Shown: positions 18,600-29,351 of the stretch, in pieces
Numbering within the stretch: the stretch's first letter is position 1
How the letters are laid out: every line of letters starts with the position of its first letter
The notes under the pieces: model-generated
Told to the model about the DNA's origin: nothing
The model's database searches: none
What the model saw: only the letters and a program-made list of their open reading frames with translations
Assembly (NCBI RefSeq): GCF_000422785.1
Contig: NZ_AUGS01000009.1
Coordinates: 1-64,000 of the forward strand
Origin: Pseudovibrio exalbescens DSM 16456
GTDB taxonomy: Bacteria; Pseudomonadota; Alphaproteobacteria; Rhizobiales; Stappiaceae
DNA length: 64,000 bases
Reading direction: 5' to 3'
Program-made: the position numbers and the translations under genes

Positions 18600-18755
18600 T
18601 TAGTCTGCAGAGCGTTCAAGCGCCGTGCTTGTTTCGGTGAATACGCCATTCATGCTGTTGTTGATAGCCCCAAGGCTGCCAACGATCGCCAGCGCAATCA
18701 GGCCGGCGATCAGTGCATATTCAATGGCAACATTGCCCCGCTCATCCTTGTTCAT
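18600..18755 (-). CDS. Flp/Fap-type pilin subunit
   Basis: 51 residues. A short basic leader ends in a glycine (G7), followed by NVAIEYALIAGLIALAIV, the Flp type IVb prepilin cleavage site with glutamate at +5 and tyrosine at +6, then one hydrophobic helix. Mature Flp pilins form tight-adherence fibres through the Tad machinery. No tad, cpa or prepilin peptidase gene is in the window, so it is an orphan here. The ATG at 18755 fits the leader length; the longer frame to 18812 would give an atypical leader. Confidence 0.88.
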   Translation of the reverse strand: MNKDERGNVAIEYALIAGLIALAIVGSLGAINNSMNGVFTETSTALERSAD

Positions 18756-18845
18756 ATGAGCGATCGTAAACCCTGCTCGTGATACGTCGGAGCCCTGCCG
18801 CTTACACACCATATCCGCCTCGTCTTAAGGCAGGGCCGCTTGGGT

Positions 18846-19250
18846 CTAACCGGCAACCAGATCAATCAGGTGCGGTATCAAGGGCTCATCTGCCGGTGGC
18901 ATTTTATAGTCTCTCAGGCGAACCGGACGGGCCCATGTCAGCGCCTGTCCCTCGGCGCCAACGGGCGTGCCATCCCATCGCCTGCAAACATAAAGTGGCA
19001 TCAGCAGGTGAAAATCCTCGTAAGTGTGGCTCGCGAAAGTCAGCGGCGCGAGGCACTCTTTCTTAACCGTAATTCCCAGTTCTTCACGCAATTCGCGAAT
19101 GAGCCCATCTTCCGGCGTTTCGCCAGCCTCCAGTTTTCCGCCGGGAAATTCCCAGAATCCCGCGAGCGCTTTGCCCTCTGGCCGCTGGGCAAGAAGAACT
19201 CGCCCATCAGCATCAAAAAGCGCACAGGCGGTGACCATTACGATTTTCAT
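18846..19250 (-). CDS. mutT: Nudix hydrolase, MutT type
   Basis: 134 residues. It has a complete Nudix box at about 38-60 (GGKLEAGETPED ... RELREELGI). The C-terminal part (VCRRWDGTPVGAEGQALTWARP) is MutT-like, so removal of 8-oxo-dGTP from the nucleotide pool is the likely job. I chose the ATG at 19250 (MKIVMVTACALFD) rather than 19283 by family fit. It is 81 bases after the GNAT gene on the same strand, following argJ, an order seen in other Rhizobiales. Confidence 0.93.
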   Translation of the reverse strand: MKIVMVTACALFDADGRVLLAQRPEGKALAGFWEFPGGKLEAGETPEDGLIRELREELGITVKKECLAPLTFASHTYEDFHLLMPLYVCRRWDGTPVGAEGQALTWARPVRLRDYKMPPADEPLIPHLIDLVAG

Positions 19251-19331
19251 AAGAATTGTCCGTCCTGTTTTGATACAGCCCACTTACCAGCCAGAAACCA
19301 TAGCCAAATAAGGTTTAGGTTTGGCGGAAAG

Positions 19332-20141
19332 CTATTGTTTGCAATAGTGATAACGATAGGCTTCGCGATACCCCAACGACTCATAAAGTCCGACAGCTGC
19401 CGTGTTCTGAACCATCACCTGCAACCAAGACCGATGGCACCCGCTGATCGCTCCGATCCGTTGAGCTTCAACCAGCAAAGCGCGTGCAAAGCCACGGCGG
19501 CGATGTTCAGGGTGGGTCGCGATGGCAAACAAGCCCATGCAGTCACGATCCAGCACAGCCAAAAGCACAGCACACGGGTCGCCCTCCGGGCCCAACACTG
19601 TCAGGCACAGTTTTTCCGAGGCAATGCGTGCCAACGTTTCCGACATGGATCGTATCGCCGGCTCGGTTACCTTGCTCGGGTCCGTGCCACCAACACTGAT
19701 GTAATGGCTGGTCCACGCTTCCTGCGTGAAACGCTCGATGGAATGATCCGTCGGTAGCTCCGGATCGGCAGCGGCCCAAATGCCGCGCTCCATCACCAAG
19801 GTCGGATCGTACCGCTGCCAGCCTTCCTCATTCAGATAGTCATCCAATGCCTTGGGCATCAAAGGTGACCAACGCACCACAAATGGCACGCCCGCATCGG
19901 CCGCCAGACGCCGGGCCGAGACAAGGCGCTCTGGCACACGTTCATCATCGTCGCGGTCGAAGAAATTCAGGGAATTGACCCGGCGCGCCGGATTATGCGG
20001 CGCAAGCCGCATCATCCAGCGCCCGTCATAATTGGTCAGCAAGCTTGGATAGCAGTTCAAATTGGACTGTTCGAGGCGATACACCTGCGCCATGTCCAAC
20101 TCCGAAAATCCCTTCAAGGGATCAACTTCTGTAGTCGCCAT
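19332..20141 (-). CDS. GNAT family N-acetyltransferase
   Basis: 269 residues. The acetyl-CoA binding motif of the C-terminal GNAT domain is clear ([20 protein letters not shown]), followed by the usual [13 protein letters not shown]. The N-terminal 130 residues are a degenerate second GNAT-like half. The substrate is unknown; position after argJ suggests an amino-acid derivative but proves nothing. The ATG at 20141 lies inside the end of argJ, so the genes overlap by 20 bases and are probably translated in coupling. Confidence 0.85.
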   Translation of the reverse strand: MATTEVDPLKGFSELDMAQVYRLEQSNLNCYPSLLTNYDGRWMMRLAPHNPARRVNSLNFFDRDDDERVPERLVSARRLAADAGVPFVVRWSPLMPKALDDYLNEEGWQRYDPTLVMERGIWAAADPELPTDHSIERFTQEAWTSHYISVGGTDPSKVTEPAIRSMSETLARIASEKLCLTVLGPEGDPCAVLLAVLDRDCMGLFAIATHPEHRRRGFARALLVEAQRIGAISGCHRSWLQVMVQNTAAVGLYESLGYREAYRYHYCKQ

Positions 20142-21354
20142 TGATCGCCACATATTCTTTCGTCAGATCGCAGGTCCAGACCTGGGCTGAGCCAATGCCC
20201 AACCCAAGATCAACCTTGATCAAGATGTCATCTTCTTTCATGACGGCTGACGCCGCCTCTTCGCTGTAATCTGGGTCGCGCTCGCCGTCCACGGCCACAC
20301 GCACATCACCAAACCATATGGCCAACCGATCACGATCGGCAGGCTCACCTGCCTTGCCAACAGCCATCACCACGCGGCCCCAGTTTGCGTCTTCACCGGC
20401 CACAGCCGTTTTCACCAAAGGTGAGTTGGCAATCGCCAGAGCAATCGCCTTGGCAGACGCATCGCTCTCAGCCCCCACCACATTCACCTCAACAAACTTG
20501 GTCGCCCCTTCGCCATCGCGCACAATCTGATGAGCCAGCTCGCGCATCATATCCTGCAATGCGGCCTTGAAAGGGCCAAGACGGGGGTCTGCAGCATCGG
20601 TAATCCATTCACCGCCAGCTTGCCCGGTTGCCGCAAGCAATACCGTGTCCGATGTGGAGGTATCACTGTCAATCGTGATGGCATTGAATGTATCAGGAAC
20701 GCCGGCGCTTAACAGGCTTTGCAGCACGGGCGCGGCAATAGGCGCATCCGTAAACAGGAAACCGAGCATGGTCGCCATGTCCGGAGCAATCATGCCGGCC
20801 CCTTTGGCGATACCATTCAAGGTAACGGTCTGCTGACCCAATTGGACAGTTCGCGTTAGATACTTGGGATAGGTATCGGTGGTCATGATTGCCTGCGCTG
20901 CATCGCGCCAACCCGCGGGTGCTGACTTTGAAACCAGTTCTTTCGCAACGGTTGAAAATTTTTCTGCCGGCAGCGGCTCGCCAATCACGCCGGTCGAAGC
21001 CAGAAAGATCTCATTCTCAGGACATTGAACGGCTTCAGAAACAATGCGCGCGGAAAGCGCCACCGCTTCCTTGCCTTTCTTGCCGGTAAAGGCATTTGCA
21101 TTGCCTGAGTTGACAAGGATAGCCCGAGCGCGGCCACGAGTCAGATGCTGTTTACACCAATCCACCGGCGCAGAACTGCACTTTGATTTGGTAAATACGC
21201 CGGCAATCTGGCTGCCCTCGCTTAAAAGCGCCAGAACCACATCCGTTCGATCTTCATACTTGATTCCAGCAGAAGCCGTTGCCAAACGCACGCCAGCAAC
21301 CTCTGGCATTTCCGGATAGGATTTCGGGGCAAGGGGGGAAAGGGTGTCGGACAT
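20122..21354 (-). CDS. argJ: Bifunctional glutamate N-acetyltransferase / amino-acid acetyltransferase ArgJ
   Basis: 410 residues. It recycles the acetyl group from N-acetylornithine to glutamate in arginine synthesis. The precursor cuts itself between A194 and T195 in the conserved DMATML; T195 becomes the nucleophile of the beta chain. Oxyanion residues in the STGVIGEP region are present. Whether it also uses acetyl-CoA cannot be told from sequence. GGAGCG stands before the ATG. A terminator separates it from the parvulin gene upstream. Confidence 0.96.
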   Translation of the reverse strand: MSDTLSPLAPKSYPEMPEVAGVRLATASAGIKYEDRTDVVLALLSEGSQIAGVFTKSKCSSAPVDWCKQHLTRGRARAILVNSGNANAFTGKKGKEAVALSARIVSEAVQCPENEIFLASTGVIGEPLPAEKFSTVAKELVSKSAPAGWRDAAQAIMTTDTYPKYLTRTVQLGQQTVTLNGIAKGAGMIAPDMATMLGFLFTDAPIAAPVLQSLLSAGVPDTFNAITIDSDTSTSDTVLLAATGQAGGEWITDAADPRLGPFKAALQDMMRELAHQIVRDGEGATKFVEVNVVGAESDASAKAIALAIANSPLVKTAVAGEDANWGRVVMAVGKAGEPADRDRLAIWFGDVRVAVDGERDPDYSEEAASAVMKEDDILIKVDLGLGIGSAQVWTCDLTKEYVAINGDYRS

Positions 21355-21384
21355 AAAAAACGCTCCAGAAAGAAACCGGCGAAG

Positions 21385-21418
21385 AAAAAGCTCCGTTTGG
21401 AGGTAGCCAAACGGAGCT
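21385..21418 (-). terminator. Rho-independent terminator of the parvulin gene
   Basis: Perfect 12-base arms (21389-21400 and 21407-21418) enclose a six-base loop and are followed on the minus strand by TTTTTCTTC. It lies 55 bases past the parvulin stop and before the argJ start, so argJ is transcribed separately or by read-through. Confidence 0.85.
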
Positions 21419-21473
21419 CTAAAGACAAGCTTAACATGGTGCCGGCACGCTTAAGAAACGCCCGACCATCTCA

Positions 21474-22349
21474 TCATTCGGCTTTTTCACCGTCCTGCGC
21501 AGCTGCGTCATCGCCTTCGGCTTCTACCGGCTCGACAATGGCGACGTCGGCGCTTGCCCGCAGTTCTTCAAGTTTGGCGCGGAACTTTTCCAGAACCAGA
21601 TTCTGGCGCAGCTGGTCGGCAACCTCTTCCAGTGCTGGAGCCGGACGCTCCCGTGCTTCCTCATTCAGGATGATGTGATACCCGAACTGGGTCTTGACTG
21701 GCTCCTTGGTGAAGGAACCCGGCTCAAGGGCAAAGGCTGCTTCTTCAAATTCCGGCACCATCTGTCCTTTGCCGAAAAAGCCAAGCTGTCCACCGTTCTT
21801 GCCGCTCGGCCCTGTGGATTTTTCCTTGGCCAACTCGGCAAAGTCAGCTCCGCCCTCCAGATCGGCAATGATCTGCTTGGCTTCGTCTTCCGTTTCGACA
21901 AGGATATGGCGGGCAGAGATTTCCTGTTCGCCCTTGAAGTCACCAAACTGCTCATCATAGGCAGCCTGAATGTCGTCTTCAGAAATCGTGTTTTGAATAA
22001 ACTTCTGGAAATAGGCGTTGCGCAGCGCACGGGTGCGCTCGAATTCCATCAACCGCTTGAAATCAGGCTCGTCCTGCAGGCCCTGTTCCTTAGCCGCATT
22101 CGCCAAAAGATTCATTTCCACAAGCACATCAGTCAGCACACCGCGCCATTCGTTCGGTGGCACCTGCTGCAGCTGGTTCGCATAGTCCTGAGCCGCATAG
22201 GCCAGATCACCTTCCGTGATTTCCACCTGATCGACAGTAGCGACGACATCATCCACGTCCTGCGCGTAGACGCTGGCAGTGCCGAACCCGATTACAAGTG
22301 TAAAGGCCGCGACGGAGCACTTGAGTACTGTTGGAAACTTTCGAAGCAT
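21474..22349 (-). CDS. Periplasmic peptidyl-prolyl isomerase, parvulin type
   Basis: 291 residues. A signal peptide (about 1-29, ending SVYAQ) is followed by a SurA-N-like chaperone region and one parvulin domain (about 135-225, from QEISARHILVETEDEAKQI to FGYHIILNEE). The C-terminal 30 residues are Ala/Glu/Asp-rich. It should help fold exported or outer-membrane proteins. It is divergent from secA, so an export chaperone and the export motor share an upstream region. GAAAGAG stands before the ATG. Confidence 0.93.
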   Translation of the reverse strand: MLRKFPTVLKCSVAAFTLVIGFGTASVYAQDVDDVVATVDQVEITEGDLAYAAQDYANQLQQVPPNEWRGVLTDVLVEMNLLANAAKEQGLQDEPDFKRLMEFERTRALRNAYFQKFIQNTISEDDIQAAYDEQFGDFKGEQEISARHILVETEDEAKQIIADLEGGADFAELAKEKSTGPSGKNGGQLGFFGKGQMVPEFEEAAFALEPGSFTKEPVKTQFGYHIILNEEARERPAPALEEVADQLRQNLVLEKFRAKLEELRASADVAIVEPVEAEGDDAAAQDGEKAE

Positions 22350-22430
22350 GATTACTCTTTCTTTAAGTTGCTTTCAGCCCCTGAACGGGAGCAACGAGGA
22401 CAATGCGCAGAATTGCGACTGCAGATAACG

Positions 22431-22459
22431 TTGACAAGCATAAGGCCCCAACTTATCTC
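22431..22459 (+). promoter_or_regulatory. Candidate secA promoter
   Basis: TTGACA (22431-22436), a 17-base spacer and TATCTC (22454-22459). It would give a 5' untranslated region of about 150 bases before secA. Such leaders of secA are regulatory in enterobacteria (SecM), but I see no secM-like frame here. The -10 match is only moderate. Confidence 0.42.
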
Positions 22460-22615
22460 TCACTGCGCCCCTCTTATTTTCCGAAGGGCTTTCGAGATAG
22501 TGTGACCATTGCGCTGACTCGCTGTAGTCGCGGGTTGCATAGATCAGAATTTTGACGATTTCTAGGGCCCACCACATTCGTGGTTACCGGCGCCCGAAAA
22601 AGGAAGGACCGCCAC

Positions 22616-25417
<2,802 letters not shown>

Positions 25418-25444
25418 GCGTTTCTTCCGCTCAAAAAGCTTTGA

Positions 25445-25471
25445 AAAGCCGGTGTTCGCACCGGCTTTTTT
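25445..25471 (+). terminator. Rho-independent terminator of secA
   Basis: AAAGCCGGTG, a short loop and CACCGGCTTT followed by a T tract, 27 bases after the secA stop. The stem resembles the terminator at 26170-26200. Confidence 0.88.
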
Positions 25472-25543
25472 CGTTGGATCACGAGATTGCCCATTTGCAC
25501 ACTAAAGTGTTTGCACAAGATGATTCCATCCAAGGAGTACACA

Positions 25544-26167
25544 ATGCGGTCCCGTACAGGAGCAAGCGCTCTCGCTCTTTTGATCATGACGATAGCGGCC
25601 CCGGCTGGGGCTGCAGAACCCGGTTACTACAAGGCCACGGCGGATCTGGAGGTTTTTGCCCACCCCGGATCCCGTGAGATGCCGCGTATCATCGATAGCG
25701 GAGAAATTGTTGTTTCCGACGGCAAGACGCGCCTGTTTGGGGATCAGACGTGGCAGTCGGTCAGCATTGGCGAGACTTCGGGCTGGACACGTATCGACAA
25801 TCTGGCCGAAGCGGAACCGAAATCACTCGATGGCTCATTGCTGCCAGTCGCTGGAAGCTGTGGCGGTTTCGAGCCCGGCTGGAATGTATCATGGGCCAAT
25901 GGTGAAGCGCGCTTCACGACCATGAACGGACAGGATGCGGCTTTGCCAATTACCTCTGCCGGGTCCATCGAAGGATATCGGTATGGCGTACTTCAGGCGC
26001 AGGGCCCCGCGTCGCGAGCTACCCTGACGGTTGCCGAAGAAGCTTGCCCGTTCCTTCCGGTGGACAGTTTTGTTTGGGGTATTGCCCATCTGGTTTGGCA
26101 TGAAGAGGGCCAACCGGACAAGGTCTATCTGGGGTGCTGTCGCCCCATTGCAGAAGGCTATCAATAA
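25544..26167 (+). CDS. Secreted protein with an SH3-like region, function unknown
   Basis: 207 residues. A signal peptide (about 1-24, ending PAGAA) precedes a bacterial SH3-like stretch (YYKATADLEVFAHPGSREMPRI ... GETSGWTRIDNL). The second half (SCGGFEPGWNVSWANGEARFTT ... GCCRPI) looks like the COG3650/MliC-type beta domain with paired cysteines. A periplasmic or envelope-bound role is likely; ligand unknown. AAGGAG stands before the ATG at 25544. It is a single-gene unit flanked on both sides by terminators. Confidence 0.75.
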   Translation: MRSRTGASALALLIMTIAAPAGAAEPGYYKATADLEVFAHPGSREMPRIIDSGEIVVSDGKTRLFGDQTWQSVSIGETSGWTRIDNLAEAEPKSLDGSLLPVAGSCGGFEPGWNVSWANGEARFTTMNGQDAALPITSAGSIEGYRYGVLQAQGPASRATLTVAEEACPFLPVDSFVWGIAHLVWHEEGQPDKVYLGCCRPIAEGYQ

Positions 26168-26169
26168 CG

Positions 26170-26200
26170 CAAAAAGCCGGCTCGCAGCCGGCTTTTTTTG
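26170..26200. terminator. Bidirectional terminator between the SH3-like gene and the L,D-transpeptidase gene
   Basis: AAAAAGCCGG, a seven-base loop and CCGGCTTTTTTT. The genes on either side converge, and both strands show a T tract after the stem, so it can stop transcription from both directions. Confidence 0.87.
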
Positions 26201-26228
26201 TTCATGTCGTCGCAGATGGAAAGTGGCT

Positions 26229-26855
26229 TTAAAGAACCACCACTTTCGCACCAACCCTCACGTTCTCGTAGAGGTGTTCCACGTCGGCGTTGAACATGCG
26301 AATACAGCCAGAGGAAACGGCCTTGCCGATGGTCCAATCCTCATTGGTGCCGTGAATGCGATAGATGGTGTTCCCAAGATAGAGCGCCCGCGCACCCAAT
26401 GGGTTTTCAGGTCCGCCCGGCATATAGCTCGGCAGCTTGCGACCCTTCTTGGCTTCGCGGCGGATCATTTCCGGCGGTGGTGTCCAGCCCGGCCACTTGG
26501 CCTTGCGGGTTACACGCTCAGTGCCCGACCATTCAAAACCATCCCGGCCGACACCGATGCCGTAACGCATCGCCTTGCCATCCGCCAGAACGTGATAGAG
26601 ATACCGTTCATCCGTATCGACGATGATCGTTCCCGGCTTTTCATCGGTGCGGTAAGAAACAACCTTGCGCTTGTACTTGCTGCGAGCAAGGCGTGAAGCT
26701 GTATGCACAGATGGGGTATAGCTCACCCATTCTCTCTTTTCGGCATTCCAGTACTGGGCTGCCTGAAGCGGCGCGCTCAGACCGAAAACAATGCCGACCC
26801 CGACAATTGCTTTTACGGCAGTTTTAACCAACGCATTAACGTAGGACTTCATCAT
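26229..26855 (-). CDS. L,D-transpeptidase (YkuD family)
   Basis: 208 residues. A signal peptide (about 1-33, ending PLQAA) is followed by the YkuD catalytic domain: RIHGTNEDWTIGKAVSSGCIRM with the histidine and catalytic C184. Such enzymes make 3-3 cross-links in peptidoglycan or attach outer-membrane lipoproteins to it. PGWTPPPEM and PENPLGARALYL are typical family blocks. I chose the first of two adjacent ATGs (26855), preceded by GGGGAG; a TTG at 26864 is possible but has no ribosome site. Confidence 0.93.
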   Translation of the reverse strand: MMKSYVNALVKTAVKAIVGVGIVFGLSAPLQAAQYWNAEKREWVSYTPSVHTASRLARSKYKRKVVSYRTDEKPGTIIVDTDERYLYHVLADGKAMRYGIGVGRDGFEWSGTERVTRKAKWPGWTPPPEMIRREAKKGRKLPSYMPGGPENPLGARALYLGNTIYRIHGTNEDWTIGKAVSSGCIRMFNADVEHLYENVRVGAKVVVL

Positions 26856-27208
26856 GCTCCCCAAGGCGAAAAAAAATCGTCACGCGCCAGCCTGAGTGGC
26901 GCAGTTTCAACTTCAGGTAAGCACGGCACACATCAGCCCCGGCCGCCTTACGCTGAGAACGTTTTATGGATTACCGGAAACTAGTTTATAACTACTGTAC
27001 AGCGCAATAAGAAACCCGTACTTTTCAGCAAAATAACGGGTGATAAAAACTTATTGTTTTCTTGAGATACCACGGTCACCCGGCACACAGCCTGCCCTAT
27101 GGGTCAATCAACTCACATTCACTTTAACCTAGACGAATGCCGCCTGTTCAATCCAGAATCTATCTGTATCCTGCCTGCAGAACTATCTAGAAAAACTGGG
27201 AGAATGAC
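26856..27208. other. Divergent intergenic region, 353 bases
   Basis: It separates the leftward L,D-transpeptidase gene from a rightward hydrolase gene, so it must hold two promoters. I cannot place them with confidence. One inverted repeat, ACCCGT (about 27016-27021) with ACGGGT some 20 bases on, is visible. The stretch around 26975-27060 is richer in A and T than its surroundings. No gene is supported. Confidence 0.4.
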
Positions 27209-27991
27209 TTGTCAGAGGCGAACGTGGATACTCAGGAATGTCTACCCCACATACAACAGGGCCCGGCGGGCCAACCCCCGATTATCCTGCTACATGGTTT
27301 TGGCAGCGACGCCACCACGTGGAATAACATTCAGCTCAATCTGGAACGTCAGCATCATTCACTGGCCTTTGACCTTCCCGGACATGGCAAGGCGCTTGAT
27401 TGGCCCAGGATTGGTAATGCCGTCGTGGCTGCCAAAGCGGTCAATCAATCTCTGGATGCATTGGCCTTGGAGCGTTTTCACCTTGTGGGTCACTCGTTGG
27501 GCGGAGCAGTTGCCTCTCTCGTGGCCATGCGTGCGCCGGCCAAGGTAGCCAGTTTGACCTTGCTGTCACCGGGCGGCTTTGGTCCGGAGATCAATGCCCA
27601 GCTTTTGCGCCGATACGCAGCCGCCACGACCCCAGAAGAACAGGCGCCGCTATTGGAGCAGTTTTACGGTATCAACTACAAACTGCCCCGAAAGCTGGCC
27701 GAGTACATCGCCGAGCAACGATGTCGTCCCGGTGCGCAGGAAGCCTTGGCGACGATCAGTTCCGCATTTTTGGAAAACGACCAACAAGGCGTTCTGCCCC
27801 TGCCGAAATTGGCGGAGCTTCCCTGCCCCATATCTGTGGTCTGGGGTACACAGGATCGCGTTTTGCCGCCTAATCAGGTGGACAACGCCCCCGGAAGCAT
27901 GGCCAAGCACATATTCGAAGGGGTCGGCCACATGCTTCACTTGGAAATCCCTCAGGATATCCTGCGCATCATTCGCGAGGCCGCGCGCTGA
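27209..27991 (+). CDS. Alpha/beta hydrolase
   Basis: 260 residues. Oxyanion hole HGFGSD, nucleophile elbow GHSLGGA with S96, acid in WGTQDRVLP and histidine in GVGHMLHLE are all present. Overall it resembles the hydrolase domain found with acetoin/pyruvate dehydrogenase E2 proteins, but substrate is unknown. The start is TTG, preceded by GGGAGAATGAC; no ATG gives a better N-terminus. A GC-rich hairpin spans its stop codon (27980-28000). Confidence 0.83.
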   Translation: MSEANVDTQECLPHIQQGPAGQPPIILLHGFGSDATTWNNIQLNLERQHHSLAFDLPGHGKALDWPRIGNAVVAAKAVNQSLDALALERFHLVGHSLGGAVASLVAMRAPAKVASLTLLSPGGFGPEINAQLLRRYAAATTPEEQAPLLEQFYGINYKLPRKLAEYIAEQRCRPGAQEALATISSAFLENDQQGVLPLPKLAELPCPISVVWGTQDRVLPPNQVDNAPGSMAKHIFEGVGHMLHLEIPQDILRIIREAAR

Positions 27992-28022
27992 CGCGCGGCT
28001 TTGCCTCTCCCTGCTCAGAACG

Positions 28023-29207
28023 TCAGGCCGGCGGCAGGAGGTCCTCGTTCCAGTCCTGGCCCATAACCCGGCGCGCCATCATGTGAGACCGCGGGTGGTT
28101 GATGCTGTCCACACAGACGAGCTTGCCGTCTTTGAGATATGCCACATAAAAGCTGCCCGACGCGGGCGAGCCAACTGTGATCGCCTCCTCATATCCGTGA
28201 GACAAACCAGCAATCTGGAGCTTTACATCGTACTGGTCCGACCAGAACCAGGGTAGCGGATCATAATCAGGCGTTTCATTCATCATGCTTGCCGCGACGG
28301 TCTTGGCCTGATCAATGGCGTTTTGAACGCTTTCCAAACGAATGGAACGACCATAGCGTTGAGAGAAAAACCGCACACAATCACCACAGGCCCACACATC
28401 CTCATCGCTTGTCTGGCCATGGCCATCCACGATAATGCCGTCATCCACTTCCAGCCCGGCTTCAGCAGCGAGCGTATCGTTGGGCACGGCGCCAACCGCT
28501 GCCAAAACAAAGTCGCACTCCAGCCGCGTGCCATCGGAGAGGAGAACCGCCTCAACCTTGTTCTCTCCTTCGATGCGTTCCACGCCAACACCGTAGTGGA
28601 ATGACACCCCGCGTGTTTCGTGCAACTCATGAAAGAAGCCTGCCACATCCTCAGAAACCACCCTTTTCAGGAGCCGGTCCTGCAACTCCACAATCTTGAC
28701 CTCAAGACCGAGATCACGGGCGACAGAGCCGACCTCAAGACCGATGTAGCCGCCGCCGATGATCACCGCGCGTTTGCCGGGCGCTAAAAACGGACGCAGC
28801 GCCTCAACGTCTGCAATGCCGCGCAGTGACATAACGCCCTCCAGTGAGGCTCCCTCAATTGGCAAGTCGCGGGCTTTTGTTCCGGTGGTCAGCACCAGCT
28901 TGTCATAGGCAACGCTGTTCCCGCTTTTCAACTGCACGGTCTTGGCAGCACGATCAATACGGACAACCGGATCACCGGAAACCAGTTCCACCTTGTTGAT
29001 CTCGTAAAACTCCTTGGGTCGCAGATAGAGCGTTTCCTCACTCACCTCGCCTTTGAGAAACTTCTTGGAAAGCGGTGGGCGCTGATACGGCAGGTGCGGC
29101 TCATCGCCAATCAGAACCAGATCTCCCTCAAACCCCTTTTGTCGGAGCGATTGTACGACCTGGGACCCGGCCTGCCCCGCACCAACCACCACAATCTTTT
29201 CCGCCAT
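28023..29207 (-). CDS. NAD(P)H-dependent ferredoxin/rubredoxin reductase-like flavoprotein
   Basis: 394 residues. A FAD-binding GxGxxG motif (VVGAGQAGSQ) at the N-terminus, a second dinucleotide motif (IIGGGYIGLE) near the middle, and the FAD ribityl motif VWACGDCV make this a class of reductase that feeds electrons from NAD(P)H to a ferredoxin, often for a Rieske oxygenase or P450. No partner is in the window. The ATG at 29207 has AGGAGTGGAG upstream; the longer frame to 29336 is rejected. Confidence 0.9.
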   Translation of the reverse strand: MAEKIVVVGAGQAGSQVVQSLRQKGFEGDLVLIGDEPHLPYQRPPLSKKFLKGEVSEETLYLRPKEFYEINKVELVSGDPVVRIDRAAKTVQLKSGNSVAYDKLVLTTGTKARDLPIEGASLEGVMSLRGIADVEALRPFLAPGKRAVIIGGGYIGLEVGSVARDLGLEVKIVELQDRLLKRVVSEDVAGFFHELHETRGVSFHYGVGVERIEGENKVEAVLLSDGTRLECDFVLAAVGAVPNDTLAAEAGLEVDDGIIVDGHGQTSDEDVWACGDCVRFFSQRYGRSIRLESVQNAIDQAKTVAASMMNETPDYDPLPWFWSDQYDVKLQIAGLSHGYEEAITVGSPASGSFYVAYLKDGKLVCVDSINHPRSHMMARRVMGQDWNEDLLPPA

Positions 29208-29290
29208 ACTCCACTCCTGCCTAATGCCAACCGTTGAACCGATGGGCGTATAACCTAGCGTGGTCATAAGGTGATTTGACAATCGTGGCA

Positions 29291-29324
29291 AACAAACGGC
29301 ACTCCCTCTTTCGAAGGAGTGCCG
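29291..29324 (-). terminator. Rho-independent terminator of the chemoreceptor gene
   Basis: Perfect nine-base arms CGGCACTCC (29297-29305) and GGAGTGCCG (29316-29324), with TTTGTTTG following on the minus strand. Confidence 0.75.
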
Positions 29325-29351
29325 CAGAGCAAACATCTGTTGATGGGTTCT

